Positions 19,239 to 28,851 are shown, counted from the stretch's first letter. The stretch is DNA of 64,000 nt from an uncultured Pelagibacteraceae bacterium (GCA_902591185.1 CACIZU010000004.1:1-64000), one strand, 5' to 3'. Numbers and translations are program-made. The notes: generated from the sequence alone by a model not told the origin.

Positions 19239-20157
19239 GAAAATTTTACGTTATATTTTGCCTGCAACTTTTAGTTTGCTAATTGTTACTAGCGTTGGTT
19301 CTGAAGATCTTAAGGCTAAAGCTTCAAGTAAACTCTCAGCACTAAAAGATAGCAAAATTAACGCTTTAAGTAATCAAATTTCAGAAAATATAGTTTCTTT
19401 TGCAGAAGAACATTTTGAAAATATGAAATATTTAGATTTTACAATTAATACTCAAGAAGAATTAAAACCAACTTTTAGTATTATGAGTGTGAGTGAAATC
19501 ATGAAAATAGACTCTGGTACTATTTTCAATCAAACAAGTATTAATACTCATGATGGTGACGAAACTATTAATATTGGTTTTGGAACGAGAAAATTATTAA
19601 ATGAAAATACTTTAATGTTAGGAGCTAATGCTTTTTATGATCATCAATTAACAGAAAGCCATGAAAGAGTTGGTGCAGGCGCTGAAGCAATTTCAAGCAT
19701 ATTTGATGTAAGAGCAAATTATTATAATGCAATTAGTGGAAGAAAAACAAATTCTGAAGGAGTTGTTGAATTAGCAATGGATGGTTGGGATCTAAGAGGA
19801 GACTATCATTTACCAATTGAAAATGATGTAAATCTTTTTATCAGTGCATTTGAATTTAAAAACCCTGAAGATGATAGCACATTTGAACATAGAGGAAATA
19901 AATTTGGTGCTGATGCAAAATTAGGTAATTTTGCAATAGAAGCAGGTTATATGGATGACAATGAAGACAATGACTCTTGGTATGGAAATATCAAATATGT
20001 TGTAAACTTTGGTGGTTCTGATGAGCAAAAAACTAATACTTCAAATTCCAACACTTTAACAGATGTTAGTGCTCAACTTTATCAACCTGTAAAACGTGAA
20101 AACAAAATCAGAGTGGTTAAAATTGAAGCTTCAGGAGTAGTAGCCAGTGGGTTCTAA
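19237..20157 (+). CDS. Inverse-autotransporter (invasin/intimin-type) beta-barrel-like outer membrane protein
   Basis: Signal peptide MKILRYILPATFSLLIVTSVG; NIGFGTRKLLNENTLMLGANAFYDHQLTESHERVGAGAEAISSIFDVRANYYNAISG…GWDLRGDYHLP matches the IAT_beta pattern. ATG at 19237 preferred over track start 19141. Confidence 0.75.
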   Translation: MKILRYILPATFSLLIVTSVGSEDLKAKASSKLSALKDSKINALSNQISENIVSFAEEHFENMKYLDFTINTQEELKPTFSIMSVSEIMKIDSGTIFNQTSINTHDGDETINIGFGTRKLLNENTLMLGANAFYDHQLTESHERVGAGAEAISSIFDVRANYYNAISGRKTNSEGVVELAMDGWDLRGDYHLPIENDVNLFISAFEFKNPEDDSTFEHRGNKFGADAKLGNFAIEAGYMDDNEDNDSWYGNIKYVVNFGGSDEQKTNTSNSNTLTDVSAQLYQPVKRENKIRVVKIEASGVVASGF

Positions 20158-21253
20158 AATAATTAATAAATTATCATTCTATATGATTGTGATAACACTA
20201 AGTGTTGTTTTCAATTTGTTAACACAATCTTCTAGTGAAGCCGGTGCAACAGGATGTGCAAAAAATGGTGCTGATACAGCAATTTTAGTAACACCTGGTG
20301 ACGACAAACCATTTGCTTTAGCCGGCACGACTACTTACGATCAAGATCAATGTAGTCAAGAACCAATGTACTACAAAGTTAAATTCTTTAAAGTTGCACT
20401 ATGTTCAAGCGATCCTTATAAGAATACTGCAGACCCAGATTTTTCATCTTGTACAAATATATTTAATGATACAAGTGGAGTGGAAAAAGTTCTTCGACCC
20501 GATCAGGATACTAATCTTTTAGATGACGATTTACTACTTAATGTAGGTAGCTATCCTTATTTAGTAGTTATAGTTGACAATCATTTAAATATTAAACATA
20601 GACAACAATATGTTTTAGCAAGCGATCATTCTGAAGGAGCTACTATTCTTGGTAACGCTTCTGGAGAAGGAGATTGGTGTTGGACAATAGCAGCAGTCAC
20701 TACCTATACGAATTTTATAGCGGATGGTAATGGAAACAACTGGCCAACTAGTTATAACACTGCTCATGGTGTGACTTTGGTAGAAAGTGGAACAGGTACA
20801 ACAAATGCACGATTGAAATGTGGTAGTAGTAAGCCAGGTCTTGCTGCTATGGCTTATGCAACAGAAATAATTGATGATCTTGCAGAAAATCCTGATTCAG
20901 AGGACTTTCAAGCTAGTTCTGGAGCTAATTATGAAGGAGATCCTGATGGTGATACTAGACTTAGCGGAATAACAATGGCACAAAATTTACTTCAAATAGA
21001 TAATACTTCTATTGCTACTACTGGAAATAATGCACGAAGATTAGTGAGTTATTTTAAGTATGATGACCCAGTAACAATTACTGAAAATACAGTTGGCTTT
21101 AAATTAAGATTTAACACTTATTCATCTGTCTCAATTGATATGGCTGTAGATACTGGTGATGGCAATAAGATTTATGGAGCAAAAATGGGCGCAGATGCAT
21201 TTGTGATACAAGTTCAGACCAAAACAAAACGTGCTAGAGGCACTTGGAGATAA
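20147..21253 (+). CDS. Secreted cysteine-containing protein of unknown function
   Basis: N-terminal hydrophobic signal, low-complexity secreted composition, overlaps upstream ORF by 11 nt. Confidence 0.6.
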   Translation: MGSKIINKLSFYMIVITLSVVFNLLTQSSSEAGATGCAKNGADTAILVTPGDDKPFALAGTTTYDQDQCSQEPMYYKVKFFKVALCSSDPYKNTADPDFSSCTNIFNDTSGVEKVLRPDQDTNLLDDDLLLNVGSYPYLVVIVDNHLNIKHRQQYVLASDHSEGATILGNASGEGDWCWTIAAVTTYTNFIADGNGNNWPTSYNTAHGVTLVESGTGTTNARLKCGSSKPGLAAMAYATEIIDDLAENPDSEDFQASSGANYEGDPDGDTRLSGITMAQNLLQIDNTSIATTGNNARRLVSYFKYDDPVTITENTVGFKLRFNTYSSVSIDMAVDTGDGNKIYGAKMGADAFVIQVQTKTKRARGTWR

Positions 21254-21265
21254 GCTCAATGTGTT

Positions 21266-22591
21266 ATGAGTTTGCAACAATCAACTATACTTAAAAAGTT
21301 ATTAATTATTTTTATTTTTATAATTTTTAATAACAAACCTTCTTTAGCTGAGGTTACATTTCAAGAAATTTTAGAAAATCCAGGTGATTTAGAAATCAAT
21401 CTAAAATATGCATCAGAACAAGAAGCTTTAGGAAGATATAAGGCAACTTTATCTACATTAGAGAGATTAAATATGCTTTATCCCGTTAATACAGATATCA
21501 AACTTTATCTAATTTCAATTTTATTAAAAATGGATTCAGAAGCAAAATTGCAGCTAATGATAGAGACGATGTTGCAAGATCCAAATACTACAAAAGAAAC
21601 TAGAGATTATATTGAAGGAATTTTAAAAACTATAAGAGATCAATCAAAACCAGAACCTAAATGGTTTGCTTATCTAGATGTTAATTATATGCAAACAGAT
21701 AATTCTAACATTGACGGGGTATCAAAATCTGGAAATCTTTTTGCAAAAGATAATGTCAGTGAATTTGTTGGTTTAAAATATGATAAAACTTATTCTAGAG
21801 GTGGGTCTATTACTGTTGGTAAAAATTTAAACGCAACTTCTGCAATTAGTTTTAATGGGTCTTTAAGCATTAATACTCAAAATAAAGGTGAGGAAAATGA
21901 AAGTGATTTAGCCTCAGGCTCAATTAGTTATTCTAAAATATTAGGTAAGCATTTTCTTCTTCCTTATGTTTTTTACTCGAACTCAAATGAAAGGTTTACT
22001 GCTGATTTAAGCACAAAAGGAATTGGCTTTAACAACACTTATAATATTAATCAAAATAACAGTATTAGTTATAGTTCGAGTTTTAGTACCACTGATTACA
22101 ATGAAAAAGCTTCTAATAATGAGGACAGTCCTCAAGATGCTAACAATGATATTTACTCTGCTAGTATTGGTTATAATTATAGTTTTTCAGACGTAAACTT
22201 AATAAGTTCTAAGATTTCATATACTGAAAAACATGCTCTAAAAGATTATAATGCATACACAGGACCAGGTTTTAATATTGGTTTTACTCGAGTTTTACCT
22301 CTTGGAACTTTAAAATTAGAAAAAACATTTCAGACCAACACTTTTGAAGCAAAAAATACATTCATTCACTCAACAATTAATAGAGAAGATGATATTGAAA
22401 CTTCTCAAATCCAATTATCTGGTAGAATTACCCAACTTCTACCATTCATGAAAAAATTTGATCCAGAAAATAAAATTTTTTATAATCTTAAATATACAGA
22501 AATTGACTCTGACTCGACCCTATTAAACAATACTGCTATAAGAAAAAATACTAGCTTTAATATAATAAAAAGGTTTTCGTTATATGAATAA
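21266..22591 (+). CDS. TPR-like periplasmic domain plus outer membrane beta-barrel protein (Slam-like architecture)
   Basis: Signal peptide, helical TPR-like N-terminus (EQEALGRYKATLSTLERLNMLYP), then alternating beta-barrel strands ending with aromatic FSLYE. Confidence 0.6.
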   Translation: MSLQQSTILKKLLIIFIFIIFNNKPSLAEVTFQEILENPGDLEINLKYASEQEALGRYKATLSTLERLNMLYPVNTDIKLYLISILLKMDSEAKLQLMIETMLQDPNTTKETRDYIEGILKTIRDQSKPEPKWFAYLDVNYMQTDNSNIDGVSKSGNLFAKDNVSEFVGLKYDKTYSRGGSITVGKNLNATSAISFNGSLSINTQNKGEENESDLASGSISYSKILGKHFLLPYVFYSNSNERFTADLSTKGIGFNNTYNINQNNSISYSSSFSTTDYNEKASNNEDSPQDANNDIYSASIGYNYSFSDVNLISSKISYTEKHALKDYNAYTGPGFNIGFTRVLPLGTLKLEKTFQTNTFEAKNTFIHSTINREDDIETSQIQLSGRITQLLPFMKKFDPENKIFYNLKYTEIDSDSTLLNNTAIRKNTSFNIIKRFSLYE

Positions 22592-23159
22592 AATTAAAAT
22601 TTTAATCATTTCAGTAGTTTTATCTTTATTTTCTATTTCTATAGGATCTGCTAATGAGTTTATAGGAGTAATCGCAGCAGGGGTTGGGGATATTTTAAAT
22701 CAAAAAAATGAAAAGCTTTCAACAGGTTCAAAAATATATTTTGGTGATACAATTATTGTTAAAGCACAATCGAATGCACAAATACTTCTTTTAGACGAAA
22801 CTACATTAACGATTGGTGAAAAATCTGAGATTACTATTGATGAATTTGTTTATGATCCTCAGTCTAAGGTTGGTAAGATTGTATCTAATATTAAAATTGG
22901 AACAGTAAGAATTATTACTGGAGAAATTAGTAAAAAAAATCCAGATAATTTAGAAGTCAATGTTCCAACAGGTTCAGTTGGCGCAAGAGGAACAGAGTTT
23001 GTTGTTGTAACTGAATCAGATAAAAAAAGTACAGTTGTACTTCTTGGTCCTGGTAAGAAAAATTCTCTTGGAATGATGGCAGGTACACTTAATGTTTCTG
23101 ATGGTTTAAATACTGTAAATATTTCAACTCCAGGATTTCAATCGGTGGTATTTAAATGA
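22584..23159 (+). CDS. FecR-domain secreted protein
   Basis: Signal peptide; GDTIIVKAQSNAQILLLDETTLTIGEKSEITIDEFVYDP…VNVPTGSVGARGTEFVV typical FecR-domain pattern. Confidence 0.85.
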   Translation: MNKIKILIISVVLSLFSISIGSANEFIGVIAAGVGDILNQKNEKLSTGSKIYFGDTIIVKAQSNAQILLLDETTLTIGEKSEITIDEFVYDPQSKVGKIVSNIKIGTVRIITGEISKKNPDNLEVNVPTGSVGARGTEFVVVTESDKKSTVVLLGPGKKNSLGMMAGTLNVSDGLNTVNISTPGFQSVVFK

Positions 23160-24199
23160 AAAAAATAAATTGTTTATTGTGTACAATAATTTTATTGTCT
23201 TTGAGTAGTGCTTCTGTTTTAGCTGATGTGACTGCAAGCACTCCAACTAATTTAATTCAAAAAATAGCTAGTGCCACTAGCTATACTTCAACAAGTCAAA
23301 GTAGTGCACAAAATGTTAATGTAATTCAAAATACTACAAGCAAAGTTATTGATGGCAAAAAATTAAGAAAAACGGTGGAGCAAGATGCAAAAACATTTGG
23401 TTTATTGGTTAATGAGGCAGCACTTGCTAGAGAGTCTGGCGTAGCTAGTACAAACAAACAAATGGTTCAAATTGGTGGACCAAAAAATTTATATGAAGGA
23501 AGAGAAGATCTGGAGCCTACTTTAGATACAATTGTTTATGACACTGGTCTTATGACTTTAACCAAAGAAGGTGGACATTATAATGATGATAGTTCTAACA
23601 CAATTTTTGATACAACATCAGGAGCACAACAGGCAAGAGTAAAAGTATATGTTGATTTTAAAAGAAAAGTTTTATGGGGAGATGTTGAATCTAGAATTAC
23701 CTTAAGTGGAGCTTCTCAAATGACTAATACATATACAGGAGGTTCTGCAGCAATTACTTCTTTGCCAGTAGATAAAGAATTAATTCATACAGTTAGTGGT
23801 TCAACTAAACTAGCTTTAGATAGAACTGCTACTCCATCTTTAAATGGTGACGCGGAACCTTATGCATATTTAAAAAATACAAATAATTTTTTAAACAGTT
23901 TATTAGATGCTAATGGTGACATTGCATCTTATAACCCTACTTTTGCTGATGATGATATGGCTGATATGGTTAAAAATGTAGCTCATGGAACAGATGGAGA
24001 TGGAAATGTTTTGGTTCAAGCTAGATTTACAACAACAGGATCTGGAACACCAGGAAAATCTGTAGCATCTTTTGAAGCTTCTAATGCAGCTTCGTGTGGA
24101 TCTTCGTGTAGTGCGTCAGAACAAAATACATTTAAGGATAGCGTAGTAAGATATAGTGCAACTGTTGAAACAACTGCCACCAAGTATAAAGCTGAATAA
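23156..24199 (+). CDS. Secreted protein of unknown function, co-translated with FecR-domain gene
   Basis: Signal peptide; 4-nt overlap with preceding gene; Ser/Thr/Ala-rich extracellular-like composition. Confidence 0.6.
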   Translation: MKKINCLLCTIILLSLSSASVLADVTASTPTNLIQKIASATSYTSTSQSSAQNVNVIQNTTSKVIDGKKLRKTVEQDAKTFGLLVNEAALARESGVASTNKQMVQIGGPKNLYEGREDLEPTLDTIVYDTGLMTLTKEGGHYNDDSSNTIFDTTSGAQQARVKVYVDFKRKVLWGDVESRITLSGASQMTNTYTGGSAAITSLPVDKELIHTVSGSTKLALDRTATPSLNGDAEPYAYLKNTNNFLNSLLDANGDIASYNPTFADDDMADMVKNVAHGTDGDGNVLVQARFTTTGSGTPGKSVASFEASNAASCGSSCSASEQNTFKDSVVRYSATVETTATKYKAE

Positions 24200-24206
24200 A
24201 ATTAAT

Positions 24207-24461
24207 TTATTTTAAAAGATCTTGTAATTTATTTTCTTTTTCTAGAGCTCTTACTTCATCATAACCACCAATGTGTTTATCATCAAAAAATATTTGTGGG
24301 ATAGTTCTTTTACCATTAGCTTTTTTAATCATCTCATCCATTGCACCGTCAACTATTGAAATATCTATTTCATTATAAGTCGCGTTGTTTCTAGTTAACA
24401 ATCTTTTTGCTGCATCGCAATAATTACAGAACGGACCTGTATAAATAGTAATATTTTTCAT
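24207..24461 (-). CDS. grxC: Glutaredoxin 3
   Basis: CNYCDAAKRLL active site, TIPQIFFDDKHIGGYDEVRAL. Confidence 0.93.
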   Translation of the reverse strand: MKNITIYTGPFCNYCDAAKRLLTRNNATYNEIDISIVDGAMDEMIKKANGKRTIPQIFFDDKHIGGYDEVRALEKENKLQDLLK

Positions 24462-24464
24462 GGG

Positions 24465-24760
24465 TTATAAATAGTCACCTTTTTTAATTTTACTAGTTAT
24501 TAATTTTCTAGAGTATTCAAATTTTTTTCTATGTTTTATATTTTTTTGATTTACTCGTTTTTTCCACGATCTAAATGATGCAGGTTTTACAGATCTTCTC
24601 ATAATTCTAATTACTTCAGATTCTGATTGGCCTGTTTTTTTTCTATTTCTTCAAAAGTGATACGGTTAGCCCAAGCAGCCCAAATAACCCAATCTGGGTC
24701 TTTTAAATCTGGCTCAGGATTTTTGACTTTAATGATAGGAGTGTGACCTTTTTTTTTCAT
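24465..24760 (-). pseudogene. DUF2805/TIGR03643-like small protein, interrupted by a -1 frameshift at an A8 tract
   Basis: Frame 1: MKKKGHTPIIKVKNPEPDLKDPDWVIWAAWANRITFEEIEKK; after one extra A: TGQSESEVIRIMRRSVKPASFRSWKKRVNQKNIKHRKKFEYSRKLITSKIKKGDYL*. Homopolymer at + strand 24635-24642. Confidence 0.65.
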
Positions 24761-24823
24761 AAATCCTTTATATTTGAAAAAAAATTTTAATGCATTTTTT
24801 TTTGACCATGATAATATAGTTCT

Positions 24824-24870
24824 GATAGTCCATCTTAGCCATCTTTAGCTCCCGGTTTTTTTGGACTATC
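24824..24870 (+). promoter_or_regulatory. Perfect 9-bp inverted repeat (possible 5'-UTR structure) upstream of LysE-type gene
   Basis: GATAGTCCA (24824-24832) and TGGACTATC (24862-24870), ending 9 nt before ATG at 24880. Confidence 0.4.
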
Positions 24871-24879
24871 TGCCTCAAA

Positions 24880-25494
24880 ATGTACCCCTTAAATTATTTT
24901 CTATTTTTACAGATTATTTTATTTTTATTTATAACTCCAGGAACTCCTAGAATTGTAATTATTTCTTATTCTATGAATTATGGAGTTCAAAAATGTATTT
25001 GGACTGCATTAGGAGATATAACTGCAAACTTTATTCAAGCAACATTAGTTATTTTTGTAATTGGTTCCTTTTTTTCAGATAATCCAAATTTTCTAAATAC
25101 TTTTAAATGGGTTGGCGTAACATATATTTTGTATCTAGCTTATGATCTTTATAAATCAAAACCTAAGGACGTAAGTTCTGATAACACTTCATCAAAAAGT
25201 TTATTTTCATTTTTTAGAGATGGATTTTTGGTAGCAGGCACAAGCCCTAAAGCTTGGATGTTTTTTCCTTTTATTTTTCCTCAGTTTATAGATTTTAATT
25301 CTAATTATATTATTCAATTCTTAATTTTAATTACAACTTATGTTGTTTTAGATTTTTTATCTCTTGTTGGTTATGCAATTCTTGCAAATAAATTAATAGT
25401 TTGGTTAAAAGCAAATCCAAAGATAATAAACACAATTTCCGCGTGTGTTTTAATTATAATAGCAATGATTATTGGAATTAATCAGCAATATTAA
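24880..25494 (+). CDS. LysE family translocator
   Basis: TPGTPRIVIISYSMNYGVQKCIWTALGDITANFIQ LysE/RhtB-like N-terminus, multiple TMs. Confidence 0.8.
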   Translation: MYPLNYFLFLQIILFLFITPGTPRIVIISYSMNYGVQKCIWTALGDITANFIQATLVIFVIGSFFSDNPNFLNTFKWVGVTYILYLAYDLYKSKPKDVSSDNTSSKSLFSFFRDGFLVAGTSPKAWMFFPFIFPQFIDFNSNYIIQFLILITTYVVLDFLSLVGYAILANKLIVWLKANPKIINTISACVLIIIAMIIGINQQY

Positions 25495-25551
25495 TATTTA
25501 GCATAGGACAATTGTGCAATCAGCATGTTGTTTTTTTAATCAATTAATAGT

Positions 25552-25563
25552 TTAATCGATTAA
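25552..25563. promoter_or_regulatory. 12-bp perfect palindrome upstream of substrate-binding protein gene
   Basis: TTAATCGATTAA, 30 bp upstream of ATG at 25593. Confidence 0.35.
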
Positions 25564-25592
25564 TAATTAATTAATAACTAAAGGAAATAAAC

Positions 25593-26831
25593 ATGAAATT
25601 AACTAGAATAATATTAAGTTTTATTTCTGCAGTAGCGATTTTATTCTCTATGTCAGCAACTTCTTTTGCAAAAGTTGTTGGAGATAAGATTGTTTTAGGT
25701 GCTGCTGTTTCTCTAACTGGAAAATACTCTTCTAATGGTGTTCATACTCAAAATGGTTATAATATGGCCGTTGATAGAATTAATAGCATGGGCGGAGTTA
25801 AAGTCGGTGGAAAAACTTATAAGTTTGAAATCATTTACTATGATGATGAATCAAACCCAAAAAGAGCAGCTCAATTAGCAGAAAGATTAATAAGTCAAGA
25901 TGGTGTTGAATTTATGCTTGGACCATATAGTTCAGGTTTAACTAAAGCTATGGCACCAGTTACTGAAAAATATGGTGTTCCAATGGTAGAGGCGAATGGT
26001 GCTTCTAGATCTTTGTTTACAAAAGGATACAAATATCTCTTTGCAGTATTAGCTCCAGCTAACTTATATCTTGATGTTGCAATTAAAACTGCTGTTGAAT
26101 TGAACGGTGGTAAAGGTGTTAAAGTTGCAATGGCTTTTGAACAAGATGCCTTTTCACAAGATGTTAGATTAGGTATTTTGGATGCTATCAAAGAAACTGG
26201 TTCTACAAAGGTTATTGACGATAAATTACCAAAAGAACTGAACGATATGGCTGCTACTTTAGTAAAAGTTAAACAAATGAAGCCAGATGTTTTAGTAGTA
26301 TCAGGTCACACTAAAGGTGCATTAACTGCAATTAGACAAATCGCTGAGATGAAAGTTGATGTTCCAATGTTAGCAATGACACACTGTGATGCTGCGAAAC
26401 TATCTAAGCAACATGGTAAAAATTCTCAATATGCTTTATGTGCTTCTCAATGGCACAAAACACTAACTTATAAAGATGATTTCTTTAAAGATGGTATGAC
26501 ATATGATGCAGATTTTAATAAAATGTTTGGATATGCGCCTCCATATCAAGCAGCAGAATCTTCAGCTGCTTTATTGGTTTTCAAAGATGCTTTTGAAAGA
26601 GCAAATTCTTTCGATCAAAAGAAAGTAAGAGATGCTCTTGCTGCTACTGATATGCAAACTTTTTATGGAAACATAAAATTTGCTCCAGGTGGTCAAAATG
26701 TTTCTAAACCGATGGTATTATTCCAAGTTATGTGTGATGCTGCAGGAAAATGTGAAAATAAAGTTGTTGCTCCTCTAAAATGGGCTTCAGCTAAGTTGAT
26801 ACATCCTGTGCCTAAGTGGTCTGAAAGATAA
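25593..26831 (+). CDS. Liv/urea-amide-type ABC transporter substrate-binding protein
   Basis: Signal peptide, KIVLGAAVSLTGKYSSNGVHTQNGYNMAVDRINSMGGV; peripla_BP_6 pattern. Confidence 0.88.
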   Translation: MKLTRIILSFISAVAILFSMSATSFAKVVGDKIVLGAAVSLTGKYSSNGVHTQNGYNMAVDRINSMGGVKVGGKTYKFEIIYYDDESNPKRAAQLAERLISQDGVEFMLGPYSSGLTKAMAPVTEKYGVPMVEANGASRSLFTKGYKYLFAVLAPANLYLDVAIKTAVELNGGKGVKVAMAFEQDAFSQDVRLGILDAIKETGSTKVIDDKLPKELNDMAATLVKVKQMKPDVLVVSGHTKGALTAIRQIAEMKVDVPMLAMTHCDAAKLSKQHGKNSQYALCASQWHKTLTYKDDFFKDGMTYDADFNKMFGYAPPYQAAESSAALLVFKDAFERANSFDQKKVRDALAATDMQTFYGNIKFAPGGQNVSKPMVLFQVMCDAAGKCENKVVAPLKWASAKLIHPVPKWSER

Positions 26832-26850
26832 AATAAAATAAAATAATCAA

Positions 26851-26878
26851 GCCCCCTAGTAATAGGGGGCTTTTTTTT
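26851..26878 (+). terminator. Rho-independent terminator between substrate-binding protein and permease genes
   Basis: GCCCCCT-agtaat-AGGGGGC followed by T8. Confidence 0.88.
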
Positions 26879-26897
26879 ATATAACCCAAAAAGTTTT

Positions 26898-27791
26898 ATG
26901 GATTTTCTTGTATTTCAATACCCAATGATAACTGTTCAAGCTTGTTTAGACGGTATTCTTCTTGGAATTTTATTTGCATTGATTGCTTATGGTATGGCTC
27001 TTCAATGGGGAGTAATGAACATCATAAATATTGCGCAAGGCGATCTGGTTATTTTAGGAGGTTACATTGCATACTTTATGTATCTTTATGGAATACACCC
27101 AGCATGGGGAGTTATTGTTGCTCCAATTATAATGTACTTTGTAGGTATAGGAATTTATAAATTAGTTATAAATAAAGTTGTAGATAGAGACTTATTTATC
27201 TCAATTTTAGCTACTTTTGGAATAAGTATTCTTTTCATGCAATTAATGAACTTTGCATTTGGTGCAGACGTAGTTCTTGCAAACTCTGGTTACGGAACAA
27301 CTATGTTGTTTGATAGCAATGTTGTATTGCCAAATTCAAAAATATTTTCAGCATTTATTAGTATTTTATTCGCAGTCTGTTTAGTTATTTATATGAAAAA
27401 ATCTAAGCTAGGACGGGCAATTAGAGCTACAGCTCAAAACGCAAGAGCCGCAAAGATTTTAGGAGTTGATACAGAAAAAGTTTATGCAGCAACCTTTGGC
27501 ATTAATGCAGCACTTTGTGGTGTTGCTGGTGCATTGGTATCTATAACTTTCACAATCCACCCATATATGGGACTTCCTTATACGATTAGATCCTTCATGA
27601 TTGTAATTGTTGCAGGTCTTGGAAATTTACCTGGTGTTGCAATGTCAGGAATGGGCTTAGGAGTATTTGAAGAGTTTGCAGATTATATTTTAGGAACAGA
27701 ATTTAGGATTGGATCAGTATTTTTACTTCTAGTTTTAATCCTAGTTTACAGAAGGTTTAAACTCTCAAAAAAAAGAGAGTATTTAAAATGA
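26898..27791 (+). CDS. LivH-type branched-chain amino acid/amide ABC permease
   Basis: GMALQWGVMNIINIAQGDLVILGGYIAYF; membrane protein. Confidence 0.88.
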   Translation: MDFLVFQYPMITVQACLDGILLGILFALIAYGMALQWGVMNIINIAQGDLVILGGYIAYFMYLYGIHPAWGVIVAPIIMYFVGIGIYKLVINKVVDRDLFISILATFGISILFMQLMNFAFGADVVLANSGYGTTMLFDSNVVLPNSKIFSAFISILFAVCLVIYMKKSKLGRAIRATAQNARAAKILGVDTEKVYAATFGINAALCGVAGALVSITFTIHPYMGLPYTIRSFMIVIVAGLGNLPGVAMSGMGLGVFEEFADYILGTEFRIGSVFLLLVLILVYRRFKLSKKREYLK

Positions 27792-27798
27792 TGAAAAA

Positions 27799-28851
27799 AT
27801 GAGTAAAAATAACTTAATTTTATATGCTGCTATTTTAGTTTTTGGATTAGCTGCTCCATTTATATTCCCTGCGTTTAAAGTTCAATTATCAATTCTTTGT
27901 GTCTTAATTGTTTTAGCAATAACTTGGAACATTCAAGGTGGTGAGATGGGATATAATTCGTTTGGTAATATTTTGTTCTACGGTCTTGGAATGTATCTTT
28001 GTGCATCAGTTCAAGTAGGTATGTTTTTTCCATTAGCAGAATGGACTGAAAGTGGTGGTGAAAAAACATTTGTTCATACACCAGCTCAGTTTTTTCAGGG
28101 GATGGCTGTTGGATTAGTTGTTGCTGCGGTAGTTCCAACTATTGTTGCAGGTTTGATTGGATATTCTATTTTGGGTCTAAGAGGACATTATTTTGCAATT
28201 TGTACATTAGGTTTAGGAGTAGCTGCAGGTGAAATTTCAGGAGGAATAGAAATAATTGGAGCGGGACAGGGATTTACAACTCCACCTTTTCCTAACATTG
28301 GAAGTTTAGAGGCAAGAGGAGAGTTTTTTTATTTCCTAAGTTTCTTTACTTTAATACTCACATTTATTGCAGTGCGTTCAATTTATTCTACGAGATTTAA
28401 ATTAATACTAAATGCCATAAGAGATAATGAGGATAAAGCTGAGGCGATGGGTATTGAAACAATGAAATATAAAATTATTGGCTGGATGATATCAGCTTTC
28501 TTTTGTGGTTTGGCTGGTGGAATAATGGGAGGCTTAGTTGGATACATTGATTCTACGGACGTTGCATTTGATGGAAGAGAGATGGGGGTATTTATGGTTT
28601 TGATGGCAATATTGGGTGGCAAAGGAACACTTTGGGGTCCAATTATTGGTGCAACTGTATTCCATATATTCAAAGAAGGTTTTTGGACTTTCTTCTTAGG
28701 TTGGCAGTATGTTGCTCTAGGAGTTTTAATTATTGTAATTGTAATTTATTTCCCAGAAGGAATTATGGGATGGTTAAGAGAAAAATATCCAGAGAGATTT
28801 GGCGAAGTAGTTGATGAAAAAGATCGTAAAGCACAGGTAGAACTTAAATGA
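27799..28851 (+). CDS. LivM-type ABC permease
   Basis: ITWNIQGGEMGYNSFGNILFYGLGMY; AIRDNEDKAEAMGIETMKYK. Confidence 0.88.
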   Translation: MSKNNLILYAAILVFGLAAPFIFPAFKVQLSILCVLIVLAITWNIQGGEMGYNSFGNILFYGLGMYLCASVQVGMFFPLAEWTESGGEKTFVHTPAQFFQGMAVGLVVAAVVPTIVAGLIGYSILGLRGHYFAICTLGLGVAAGEISGGIEIIGAGQGFTTPPFPNIGSLEARGEFFYFLSFFTLILTFIAVRSIYSTRFKLILNAIRDNEDKAEAMGIETMKYKIIGWMISAFFCGLAGGIMGGLVGYIDSTDVAFDGREMGVFMVLMAILGGKGTLWGPIIGATVFHIFKEGFWTFFLGWQYVALGVLIIVIVIYFPEGIMGWLREKYPERFGEVVDEKDRKAQVELK

